Shown here piece by piece: positions 47,401 to 59,400 of a stretch of DNA of 64,000 nucleotides (its first letter is position 1; each line of letters opens with the position of its first letter). The DNA is from Siphonodentalium dalli (lineage: Eukaryota > Mollusca > Scaphopoda > Gadilida > Siphonodentaliidae), in NCBI GenBank assembly GCA_032622095.1, contig CP136062.1, positions 131,831,282-131,895,281 on the forward strand. The letters run 5' to 3'. The notes beneath the pieces are model-generated. The model was not told the DNA's origin. It saw nothing but the letters and a program-made list of their open reading frames with translations, and made no database searches. The position numbers and the translations under genes were made by a program.

Positions 47401-50400
47401 AAGTATTTTCCCAGTGTTTCCCTCAATATTGCTTGGCCTTGAGCCCTCGAGCAGTTGGACGGTATGTTTTTGTGAGAATTCGGAGTGCTGCAGTTTTCGC
47501 AATGGCCAGAAATAATCTTCAGATGTATAGCGTGTGAAATTCACATTTATTTTATTATTCATTAAATTTCACATTATTCTGTTCAAGGCGGAGGGAAAAG
47601 TGCATCATAACAAAATGGTGGTTACCAGCCTGATATTAGGACAACTTCGGGTTTAGTGACCTGGTATAGTCTCATACCAGGTGAGTAATTCTGGTTGCTG
47701 ATTGGTCAATTTGAATTGGATACATGGTAATTTATACTCGCAGACATGCATACCAAATTTCAATCTATTCTGTTATCATAAACTAAAGTTAACGTCCTGA
47801 AATTAAAATTGAGCCCAAATTTCAACAAAGGATATATAAAGTTCCATTTAAAATTTATCATCTGGAAACGAAATATGAACGGATTAAAAATATATTTCCT
47901 TCCCGTTTAAAAAATGTGTCTATAAAAATAAACAAGACAGTCAATGACTGTGCAGTCGCTCACCAGACTGCAAAGACTGATAAGACTGGGACTCTGGAGA
48001 CCACAACAGTCAGAACTTTTCATAATCACTTTAAAAGAAGTAGATATCTAAAGAGTTAAATCTAAAAAAAAAAATTTGGAGTTATGTCCCTGGCCCCGCC
48101 CACATTTGACCCAGTGACCTGATTTGAACAAATCTGAACCCCAGTCACACATGGATCCTTCATACCAAATATGAACCCATATAGCCTGATGGTATTTGAG
48201 AAGAAGTCACTTTAAGAATACTATGAAGGGAAAGAGTTATGGCCCTGGCTTCGCAACTATTTCAAGTGAACTCATTTGAACAAATCTGAATGTGAGTCAC
48301 CTAGGGAACATCCACACCAAATATGAAACCATTCGGTCTTATTGTTCTGAAGAAGATGTTTAAAAGAATTACTATGGTGGGAAAGAGTTATGGCCCTGGC
48401 TTCGTAACTATTTGACCCAGTGACCGCATTTGAACAAATCTGAATGAGAATCACCCAGGGAACATTCACACCAAATATGAACCCATTTGGTCTTATGGTT
48501 CCAGAGGAGAAGATGTTCAAATAATTGTTGTCGGACGGATGGACGGACAGACGATGGACGGCCGAGGAGTGATGACTATAGCTCCGCCAGAGCACAGGTA
48601 GGGTGGCTGGTTGATAATTAAATCTCTTATCTCCACCCCTATTTGAACAAACGTGAATCCCCATCTATGAGATCCATTCATTTGGTAATTTCAGACATTA
48701 GATTTTAAGAGTTGAACTGAACTGATTTTCCTAAAATGACCCCAAATCTGAACAAATCTAAACCCCAGTCACCGAAGGACCCTCCATACCAAACATAAGC
48801 TAAATAGTCCAGATGGTTCTTGAGAAGAAATTGTTTTAAGAATTACTATGGAAGGAAAGAGTTATGGCCCCGACTTCTCACCTATTTGGCCTGATGAACT
48901 CATTTGAACAAATCTGAATGTGAGTCACCTGGGGGACATCCACACCTAAATATATAAACCCATTTGGTCTTTAATATGTATCAAGGTAGCAGTACACGAT
49001 TTCACAGGTTGTAGGGGGTCTGAAAAATGGAAATATAAGTATCTGGGGGGCATAACGGCCAGTGTAGTCTGTGTTAACTGTGTCGTTACTGGTTTGAAGG
49101 TTTATTTATTTTACAAAACTGGGAAAGTTCTCAAAAAAGTGTAAAATTTGGATACGCAACAGGGTTTTCGTATTCAGTGAAGGCCAACTCTGTGTTATTG
49201 GCCCGATTTCTCTCCCCTGAATTCTGTCATCTGGGCTCGCAAGACTTTTTTTTCAAATTGATACGATAACTTTTTTTCTATTTCAAATATTTCTCAGCTC
49301 TATCATAGCTCTATTAGGTGGAAGAATCTTATTTACTGACATTCGCTCTATCATGGTCTGTTTTTGGGTAGAAAATGGCCAATTTGAGTGAAAAAATGGG
49401 TAAAATTGAGCGGTTCGTGTGTGCAAACCAAGGGGCATAACTCAATGACATATCGTACGAAGAACCAAAAGTACATTTAAATGATTACACCTAAAATTTC
49501 TGTCGAAATTAAAACATGCTTGATTGGATATATGCCAACGATAATGGCTTAGCATTGATTTGAAGTACAGTACCCCCTCCCAGGTTGGCAAAATTGCTGG
49601 AAATCGTGTATTGCTACCTTAATATGTATCTGGAGAAGAAAACAATTGATGGACGGATAGAGACATAATGACAGATGGATGGATGGGAGAACAGTCTGAC
49701 ATAGAGACTGACAAATTCAATCCAATATACCCCCCCCCCAAGTTTTCTTTGCAAAATCAGGGTATAATGAGTTCAACTGGATACTGTTGGTTAAGAACAT
49801 AATATTCAAACAGACAAGCCTGAACATAGTGTCTGACATTTGCAGAATGAGGTCCCCAAAGGGTGAATTTAATGACACAATCCTGCAATGCGGGCTAGCA
49901 TCACCAAATTACCCTCTGGGGACCTCATTCTGTGTAGGCCTCCACTGCCATGGGAGACATAGCATTAGATTGAAGTTCTCCAGTTAAAGTTGGTGATGTG
50001 CACCCATTGGGCACCTCAATTATGCATTTTATATTCACAAATTAGGGGATATAGAAACTAAACAGAAGGGAAAAAGAAATGTCAATTTAAGTGTCTATAT
50101 ACTTCCCAGAAGATGAGGCCTAAGCAGAATGAGGACCCTGGCTAGTGTATTTGGTGATGCTAGACTGCTGTGCAGGGTAGCATAACTTAATTCACCCTCT
50201 GGGGACCTCATTCTGCAAATGCCAGACACACTAAATTCAGGTTAGAGAACAATAATTTGTTTTGATTTTATTTTAATAACAAACACTGGCATGAGTGCTA
50301 GCTAAGCATTACTTCACACCTGCCAGCCTGATAAACATCTCAATTGATGACTGTGTGTGTATTTATATTAACTCTCTCTCTCTCTCTGTCTATAGCTAAT

Positions 50401-53400
50401 ACAATTGACCTAATCTGCTGGTGGGAGAGATCCTGTGAGTTAGGAGATGAGATAGGGTGGAATGCTGTTGGTTGGGGGCAGGGTGGGGTTCTGGGTCATG
50501 TGGGGAGAGGGTGATATTTGTTTTTTGTATGTTAAATTGATCAAGGAGTTCCTGAATATTTTATTTTATTTTCCACCCCTATTTGACCCAGTGACCCCAT
50601 TTGAACAAATCTGAACCCCAGTCATTCAATGACCCCCCATACCAAATATAAACTAAATCGGCATAATGGTTCTAGACAAAAAGTTGTTATAAGAATTACC
50701 AAGGAGGAATATAGTTATGGCCCTGGTTTCGCAACTATTTGACACAGTGACCTCATTTGAACAAATCTGAATGACAGTCACCTAGGGAACATCCACACCA
50801 AATATGATCAAAATGCAAAAATGTATTTTTTTTGTTTTTAGAGTTATGTCCCTGGCTCTGCCCCTATTTGACCCAGTGGCCCAATTTGAACAAATCTGAT
50901 TCCCAGTCACCCAAGGTCCCTCAGTACCAAATATAAGCTAAATCGGCCCAATATTTTTTTAGAAGAAGTCATTGTAAGAATTACTACGAGTTATGGCCCT
51001 GGTTTCTCAACTAATTGACCGGGTGACCTCATTTGAACAAATCTGAACACCAGTCACCCAAGGACCCTCCATATCAAATATTAGCTAAATCGGCACAATG
51101 GTTATGGACAAGAAGTTGTTGTAAGAATTACTATGGAGGAATAGAGTTATGGCCCTGGTTTCGCAACTATTTGACCCAGTGACCTCATTTGAACAAATCT
51201 GAATGAGAGTCACCTAGGGAACATCCACACCAAATATGAACCAATTCGGTATGATGGTTTCAGAGGAGAAGATGTTTAAAAAAAAGTTGACGGACGTACA
51301 GACGGACGGACAGACGACGGGTGATGACTATAGCTCCACCGGAGACTTCGCCTCAGGTGAGCTAAAAAGAGCATCACTGGGGCATGACTAATATACCCGT
51401 TAGTTACTTGTAATTTGTTATTAAATCAGGTGAAAAAGGCCCGTAACTCATGTACAAATTGGACAAAACCCATATTTAAACTTGGCCAGTATTTTTGGCG
51501 GATAAACACACATACCATTTTAGGTTCTCATAAAATAATCCAAACTGGAAGGTTATCAGTCGGAAATCAAAATGTTATGAAATCAAGCTAATTCTAAGTC
51601 GTGAAAGGACAATAACTCACTGTGACACATAACAATAATTGGACAGAACCCATATTTTAACTAGACCAGTAGTTTTGGCTGATAAACACACATGCCTCAT
51701 GCCAACTTTGGTTCGGTTCAAATAATCCAAACTGGTGTTATCGGTCGGAAACCAAAATAAACATTTATGTATCTTTGATAAGACAAACAAGTACATACCT
51801 GCTTCAACGGGCGTTCCCATTATTTTAGCCTTTCTTTCACGGAGGTATTTGACGACCCTGTCAATTTCCTCTATTGTCAGCTGCCTGTTGTCGGCCAGAA
51901 GATTTAGAAGATAGCTAATGTCCGAGGGTGGTGGCATGAATGGTAGATTTCTTCCTGCATCCGGTCCTGGCGAAGCGGTTGTCTCCTTCTTATTAGCCTG
52001 CATGTACTTCTCGTAATTACGAGCAATAAATGACATGGCGTCTTCCGTTGGCATGTTCCTGTGCTCTACAGAAAGAACATAAGGGACAAGTGTCAATTGA
52101 GTGGTTTTAATATTATCATTACAAACTTGTACACAAAATTGTATACTTTTAATAAAAGGAAATAATGTAATTTTCATGGCTTTGAAATATTCTTTGGCAA
52201 TCACTAAGTATTATAAATAAGACAATGTAAAAAATTAGGATGACATTGAAACATAGATATTCTATAAAAAAAAAAATTACTTGACATAAAAGAGTTAATC
52301 TGACATTGCGAAATTGTTTGTCACCATTTAAACCTTGAATTTGACATAGTCAACCATTGATGGATTTAAAAAAAAACAAAAAAAACAACAACAAAAAGTG
52401 TTAGGAAATTTTGTTACAGATTTTCCTACAGATGGAATAGCACGAGACGTAACAAATTATAACAGGCCAAGTTTAGATTTCACTCATAATATGATATGGA
52501 TCATGTAGTTTAGTTTGACATATAAAATCCACCAGAATAAAACATTCAGATTGAATATTTTAGAATTGTTAAATCTAAAAGAGTCCAACAAAAACATAGT
52601 TTAAATAAACGGAATTGGCTGACTATGTCACTAAGAATATTTAGTCATATTTCAAGGTATAAGATGATATAGCGCAGGGACCAGCCTAGAGGGCGACATC
52701 TTCCTATAATGTGCCACTTCTCCCAATTTTTGTCATTGGGAGAAGTGGCCTCTCTCATTTACCAGTATGCATATTTTAGGGCAGTCTGCGAAGCTTCAAA
52801 GATTCAATTCGGTGTCCACATCGGCAATCAGATTCGGCATCGATACCGAATCGGCTCTCTGATTCGTATATTTTAAAATCGGCCTATTCTTTGAGAAGAG
52901 AGAAGAAGAGATGTCTGTCTGGAGGGAGGTCTCGTAATCACAACTTATGATGTAATTTAGTGCTTACACTAGTTACACACGCAATTACGTCCAATCACAG
53001 TCAGTCACCCTTTTGCAGATGACAGTATGTGTAACATTGGTGGTTCTTGGACAATATTGGGGTAGAATATAGTATATAAGCAGGGTTTCCGCTAGGGTCC
53101 AAATGTAGAGTCCATAGGACCTAGGATAGAATGGGCCGACCAGGCGAATTTTGAAATTTTGTATTCGAAACCTCCCCCCCCCCCATTTCCTTTCACCTGA
53201 GTAGATCCAAATAAGTTTCAAGAGAAGTATATTCACTGGAATTTGATATTAACAAATTGAAATCATTGAATCGCGCAAGGTCTGCCTGCATTGCTTTTTG
53301 TATAAAACTGTATAAACAGCGGGCATGATAAGCATTAACCTCCATTCTAACTGACCGGAAATACACGAAGTACTGATGCGACGGGTCATGGGCATTGATA

Positions 53401-56400
53401 TGCATGCCATTGTTTTTTATGAAGCATTCATCAGTCCTGAAGTCAGTCATTGGCAACAATCAAATTATAAATACTATTATATATACATGTACATTACTCG
53501 AGTAGTCGAATAGTGTATGTACATTTTATAGTTGGCATCAAGGTCTGTGCTTTGATGATGGAAATGTTTTAGTAAGTTATATATAGTTTCGATTTTCGTT
53601 CAAAAATAAAGTTGAGAACGATGTCAGTCGCCAAAACATGTATCTGTGAACTCTGTCTTGGTTCTTTGTTTCATATTCGAAATGTCTCAGCTTTTATGAC
53701 AAATAAGTGTCCAATAATTAGCAGGATATCTGATAATCAGCTATGGTCCTGATTCGATTCGGCTTCGATGTCGACATCGGACACCCGATTCGATTCAAGA
53801 TTCGATTCGGTTGCCAAATTTCTGATTCGCAGGTCCCTAGCATATTTCCCAAAATATATATTTAAAGTATATTTACGGATTACATTGGGATTCTTACTCA
53901 CTATAATCATTTTAGAATTTGGCTCTTGTGTTGCGTAATACTTAATGATGGGGTGATGATGGGGTGTAAATTGAACTTCAGCTAGTGTTACTTCTCCCTG
54001 ATTAAAGTCCACTTCTCCCTCATAACCAAATAGGGATAAGTGTCTTCTCCCAATTTAAAACCTCTAGGCTGGTCTCTGATATAGCGTAAATTTATCTCAA
54101 TCTAAATAAACATATGTATACATAAAGACTTACCTATTTTGAGATTTAATAACATGTCAAACATTCAGCATTCAACAATTCATCGCGTTAAATTCAATGC
54201 CGGACAATTCATTGGCGGACAACAGCCCACGAAGCAAGCAATATATTTATATATTATTTAATAAATTAACACATCTAAGTTTGTTTTTTGAGTGTGTCTA
54301 TATTATGTACTGAGAATGTTGGTACACGTCGCAACAAATTTCTAATCAACTTTTCTTGATTAATTAATTTGCTTGACTAATTGAAAAAATTTATGGTATA
54401 TAAATATAATCTATATACTGCCCATCCTGGAATCATTTACTTGTATTTTTAAAGATGCAAAATCCAAATTAACACTCACAAATTACTATTTCTTTGGCTT
54501 CGGGGGTAAAAAATATTTGGTTCGAGTAGAGGAACCCACCCATCAAAGCTCAAAGTGATCAGATATCGATTTTTGAAATCTATAATTTTCACTACCGGTA
54601 CTTCTTAGTGGCCTGGTAAAAAGTCAATGAGAAGACGGTTAGGACAAAATGGCGGATGAAGATGGATAACTCTAAAATCAAGTGGCTTTTGTGTGTCAGA
54701 TAATTGACCAATTGGCCAAATTTCATTGAACAAAATGTTGATAAATTACAGGTTTTGGGAAATTTTATACTATAGTTGACTGTTAGCATTATTTTTGGGC
54801 AATTAATCGATTCTGATCACTGAAGCGGCATGTCAAAATTTTTTGTTGTTGTTGGAATCTGATGACAATGGGAGGGGGGGGGGGGGCATTGAATCAGATT
54901 GAGTACCTTTAATTGTTCTAATTGTTATTGAGGTTCATATTTTAGTATTATAACTTTATGTTTCACATGCTGAACAATTTGTAATCTAAATTTAATCAGC
55001 AACAGGCTAAAACAGGGAGACTGTAAGTGAGTATATCAGGTTATGCAATTTATTGCAATTTAAAACAGCATTGTTGACTGTTTTTCACAACAATTATCAT
55101 TTTAAATTGTGAGCACGATAAGGAGCCGTTAAATATTTTGTTTAATCAGTGAGATAGGCAGGATTTCATTTTTATTATTTATTTGTAGTGATATAGTTGA
55201 CCTGAAATTTGCGTATGTTATATATTATAGCATACTTTAAACATGTTAAAACTCAGAGCCGCCGGTGGATGAGAAACCATTTTTTTTTTTTTGGCCTTTT
55301 GGTTTCATTTTGATGGCATATAAAAGGGACACTATAAAAAAATCATAATAATCAACAAATGATTATGAACGGCAGTTTTAAATAAAAATCCGAAGACTCA
55401 TTTTATCATGATGATATGATAGTTTTATATTTATTGACTTATACCGGATTGATATTAGACTCATGACTGAGTGAGACAAACATATTTTAGACACAATAGT
55501 AATGAATGAAAACACTATATTGAGACTAAAGATGTTTTGCTTTTTATTTTATTATCTCACGCCTTCGTATTATATATGTAACAGGAATGGTGCTGGGTGA
55601 ATTTTTAAGTGGTAACATTGAAAAGTATTGGTAAAACTTGATGGTCTTTTTATGAAAATAATAATAAAATATAATGTTTCAATAAATTAAGTTTGATTCA
55701 ACTGATGCGTGTTTAGAGAGATTAGCTACATTTTAGTCTTTGGCAGAATTACAGTTAAATGCTTTTCAGAAAGAAAATTTGCCATGTACAAAAAAGAACA
55801 TGGACTAAAGTTAGTCAAAGTGAAGGAGGTACGGTCGCTCTTTACAATGACTCTGATAAAAAATTATTAGAATGAATACTAATCGGAACACATTAAATTT
55901 TTTCACGACGGTTTTCATGGTGACCTCAAAACGGAGTGAAAATTAGTCTGTCAAGAGGATGGAGGTACGGTCAATCTACCAATCATGATGATCTACAAAG
56001 CGAGTCTTTTTTATTCAATGATCAATTACGATAAAAACTTTGCAGAAGAATATTATTCCGAATACATTTCACTTATCGGCCAACATATTTCACCATACCC
56101 TCAAAGGAGCATGATCTTCAAGTCGGTCAAAGTAACGGAGGTATAGTCTCAGACTTAGTCGACATCTCTTCTTCTCTCTTCTTCTTTACAATATGTCACA
56201 TAAACTAATTCCGCTGACAAAATCATGATATTCAAATTGGAATCGCACGAAAAGTTCGCCAAAAATGCTGAAAAGAAATTCTACTTCTTTGGAATATGCA
56301 GATAAAATACGGAGTAGTGTAGGATTATCCAATATTTTATTAAGCGATCACAGCAGCCGTTTTTTTCTTTTAGTATAGCACCAGCATTGTAATGCTAGAA

Positions 56401-59400
56401 CTGGCAGTTAAACCGACACAAACGTTTCTCGTGTAAAGAAAAAAAGAGTTATTAGTGTCATGGGAAATCGTGATTTTCTGCATTTCCCTGAAGAATATAT
56501 AGGTAAGTGTAAGTTTAATAATATAATCTTTATACCACAATTGTCTATTCAATTCTGGGTACAACACCAAGCTTGTAAATTTCAGCGTTACGCTCTAGTC
56601 TAGGTATAAAGCTTCCTACTATTGGTATAAATTTTTCAACAGCATTTCATGGGTTTAATGTTTATACCACCAGTAGAACTACATCAGAGTTGATAAAACA
56701 AGTTTATATGCTACATTCATTTCAAAGTTATTGTATTAAGAATTAAATTATCTAAATTTCAAACAAACTAAGATTGTTAGTGTTATATGAACTAGAGGAA
56801 ATCAGAATGGGAATATCAACAGACTGATGTCTCAGAAATAGGTGGATCGCTGATCTTGATGTATTGTTAAATGTAAAAGTAGCAAACAGAGTAGCAATAC
56901 TGTAGAGTAGTTAAATTCGTGGAACAAATAAAAAATAATATTGTGGTATAAGTCAAATACATCTATAGTGGCCGAGAGTACCAATTTTTCATCACTCCAT
57001 GTTAATGTGGCTTTATGAGGTTCATGACGGGAGCCGTGCTGGTGCAGCATTAAAGATACTGTGCCAATGAATTCTCTTATAATTGCGAGTCTCCCATAGG
57101 GAGCCTTGCATATATAAGAAAATGCAATGGTTACAAGGTCAAGGTAAATATTGTTAGGCCAGTTCATTCTCTTTTATATGTGAATCTCCCATAGGGAGCC
57201 CCATATATATAAGATAATGCACTGGCTTACAATGTCAAGGTAAATATTGTTAAGCCAATGTATTCTCTTATATACTCGCATATATAAGAGAATGCATTGG
57301 CACAGGGTTTTCAAACATTTCAGGACGCTCCAGTCATGGAAGGGTTACGACCACAATTCCACTTGCGGTGAAAGTTTGATACCATGGCTACTACAGGTGT
57401 ATTCTATGTATATACATGGACTTATTGGGTTAGTTCTGCCACATCTCCCTGCACCATTCCTGCTCATAACATATAGATTTATTTATTTAAACCGGGCAAC
57501 TGACTATAATCATTGCACATTATTTTAGGCTTATTTTAAATCATGTTGAGAAAAAATATACAAAATATTCAATATCATTTAGCCGATTCTCATTTTAAAT
57601 GAGAGGGATATTATCTTATATTTTATATGACTATATTATTTTATAATATTATATTATGAAAATGGCATTATGAACGTATCAATGGATACCCAAGATGGGA
57701 TTAGCTCGTTCACATAGATATAATTATTCTCGTTCAGATTAGTTGTTCATTGATATTAAACAACCGGAATATATTATGCAAAGGTGTATTATATTAATAT
57801 CTGAATATATTTTGGCGGGAATTGTTTATTTCATCTCTCACACTTATTACCTCAATTATTTTCTATCAAATATAAGCTGATTTAGGTGTAAGGGATATTA
57901 TACAGCAGGCAGTGGATACTCAGCTACAGGGATAACATTAAAATCAACTAAAATTGTATCAATCTAGCTATCTGCAATGATATTTTGATGTACAAGAGTA
58001 GTTTCAGAATGCTCCATGAATATCATCCAGTGACAATTTTCTGTTGCCAATTTTGCAACTAAACATTGAGTACATTGTGTGGCGACTGTTGCATTAAATA
58101 TAGCTGTGAGATGCACAGAACAAATCATGAGAATGCCTAATCGAATCATTTCTAAATCTGAAATCATCAGATGATGTGATGATCAGTGGTGACTGGCACA
58201 AAAGATTGTGATGGACCACAGTGAATTTGTTATATGATTCTGAGCAAAAGAATTGAAACTGCCCACATAAGAAGACAAATACCAAAATGTTCTTAAAGAC
58301 AATGGCTATAATCAAATACAGTAGCTCTCGATGTGTAACAAGATACACAAATACTTTGGAAATCTGTTCTGAATTATCATGTTCCAAATTAGAACATCTA
58401 TTAAGATTCTAATAGCTTACTTTAAATGTTCTTGTGGCTAACTTACCCTGTGGTGTCCCGTGAAGAACATTTAAGGTCACAGAACGGTGAGCATCATTCT
58501 GGCTGTTTAACACAATAGTATACAGGCAGTTACGACGAGATGCTTCCTCGACCATTTGGGGAGTTGTTTTGTCAGGAGGAATGACCAGAATTTCTGTAAC
58601 AATGCTGCTTTCTTGAAGTTTCTTTTTAATTTCCATGGCGTAGTTCCTAAAAATAGACATGTTTATACTGGAATGCAAATAACCTCCAAAAGTCCAAAGT
58701 ACTGCAAAATAATTTAAAACAAATTCTATATTTGAGCAAAAGAGAAGCCATATTAGGAGACTGATTGCAGCGCTGTCAGTTTTATGTTGGAAGTACCAGA
58801 CTACCAGTTCAAAGTTCTGTTCAAAGTACTAGACCATTTTTCAGATCAAACAGTACAGTATATAAGGAAGAACCCTAATTTCCTGATGTGCTTACAGCAT
58901 ACAAACATAATAATAGCTGATTATATCAATCAACACCTCACCGATCAACTTTGGCCTAAATTTTCAACAATTGGAAAATTCATGCCCGATGCAAAATCAG
59001 ACCAAAAGTAGGTTAAATTTGTTCTAAATGATCAATATTCCAACTAGTATTTAGTGTGGAATGTGTTGTGTTTAGACCAAATTATTTTCCTACTTTATGG
59101 CAACTTTTTGGACTAAAATTACAAAGAGTTGGGAATTTACAACCCAGGGAAGGGGGCCTGATGATGGAATTTCTCGGACTTAAAATTTTTGGACTGTTTC
59201 ATGGAAGGGGAGGGGTGCAGTTGGAAACAAGGTGGACACACCCTCCCCTAATATCCTATAACCATGTTCATGTAACATTTTACACACTTACCTAAGTTGA
59301 GTATTCATGATAACTACTTCACATTCCACAACCTGAGGTTTTCTTGGAGGTTCAGCCGCAGGTTCCCTGTAAGGATCTCTGTATGGGTCTCTGCTGTACG

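Larger units (their letters stand above)
41451..51798 (-). other. NCOA5 last intron (10.3 kb) with interspersed repeats
   Basis: Bounded by GTATGT at 51793-51798 and ACTGTAG at 41451. It contains GGGCCATAACTC tandem blocks (42.2-42.6 and 43.2-43.75 kb), a hAT element (44806-45988), CCAAGATGGC repeats (46.2-46.85 kb), a large AGTTATGGCCCTGG block (48.0-51.4 kb) with a 638 bp insertion, and no exon that I can recognise. A perfect 16 bp palindrome GCCGATCATGATCGGC sits at 41628-41643. Confidence 0.7.

Noticed and set aside
54855-54908. Poly-G run near the TTAA MITE end as a G-quadruplex regulatory site
   Set aside because: Simple homopolymer, probably variable in length; several others occur (15.56, 24.0, 26.14, 33.38, 35.58 kb) with no consistent context.
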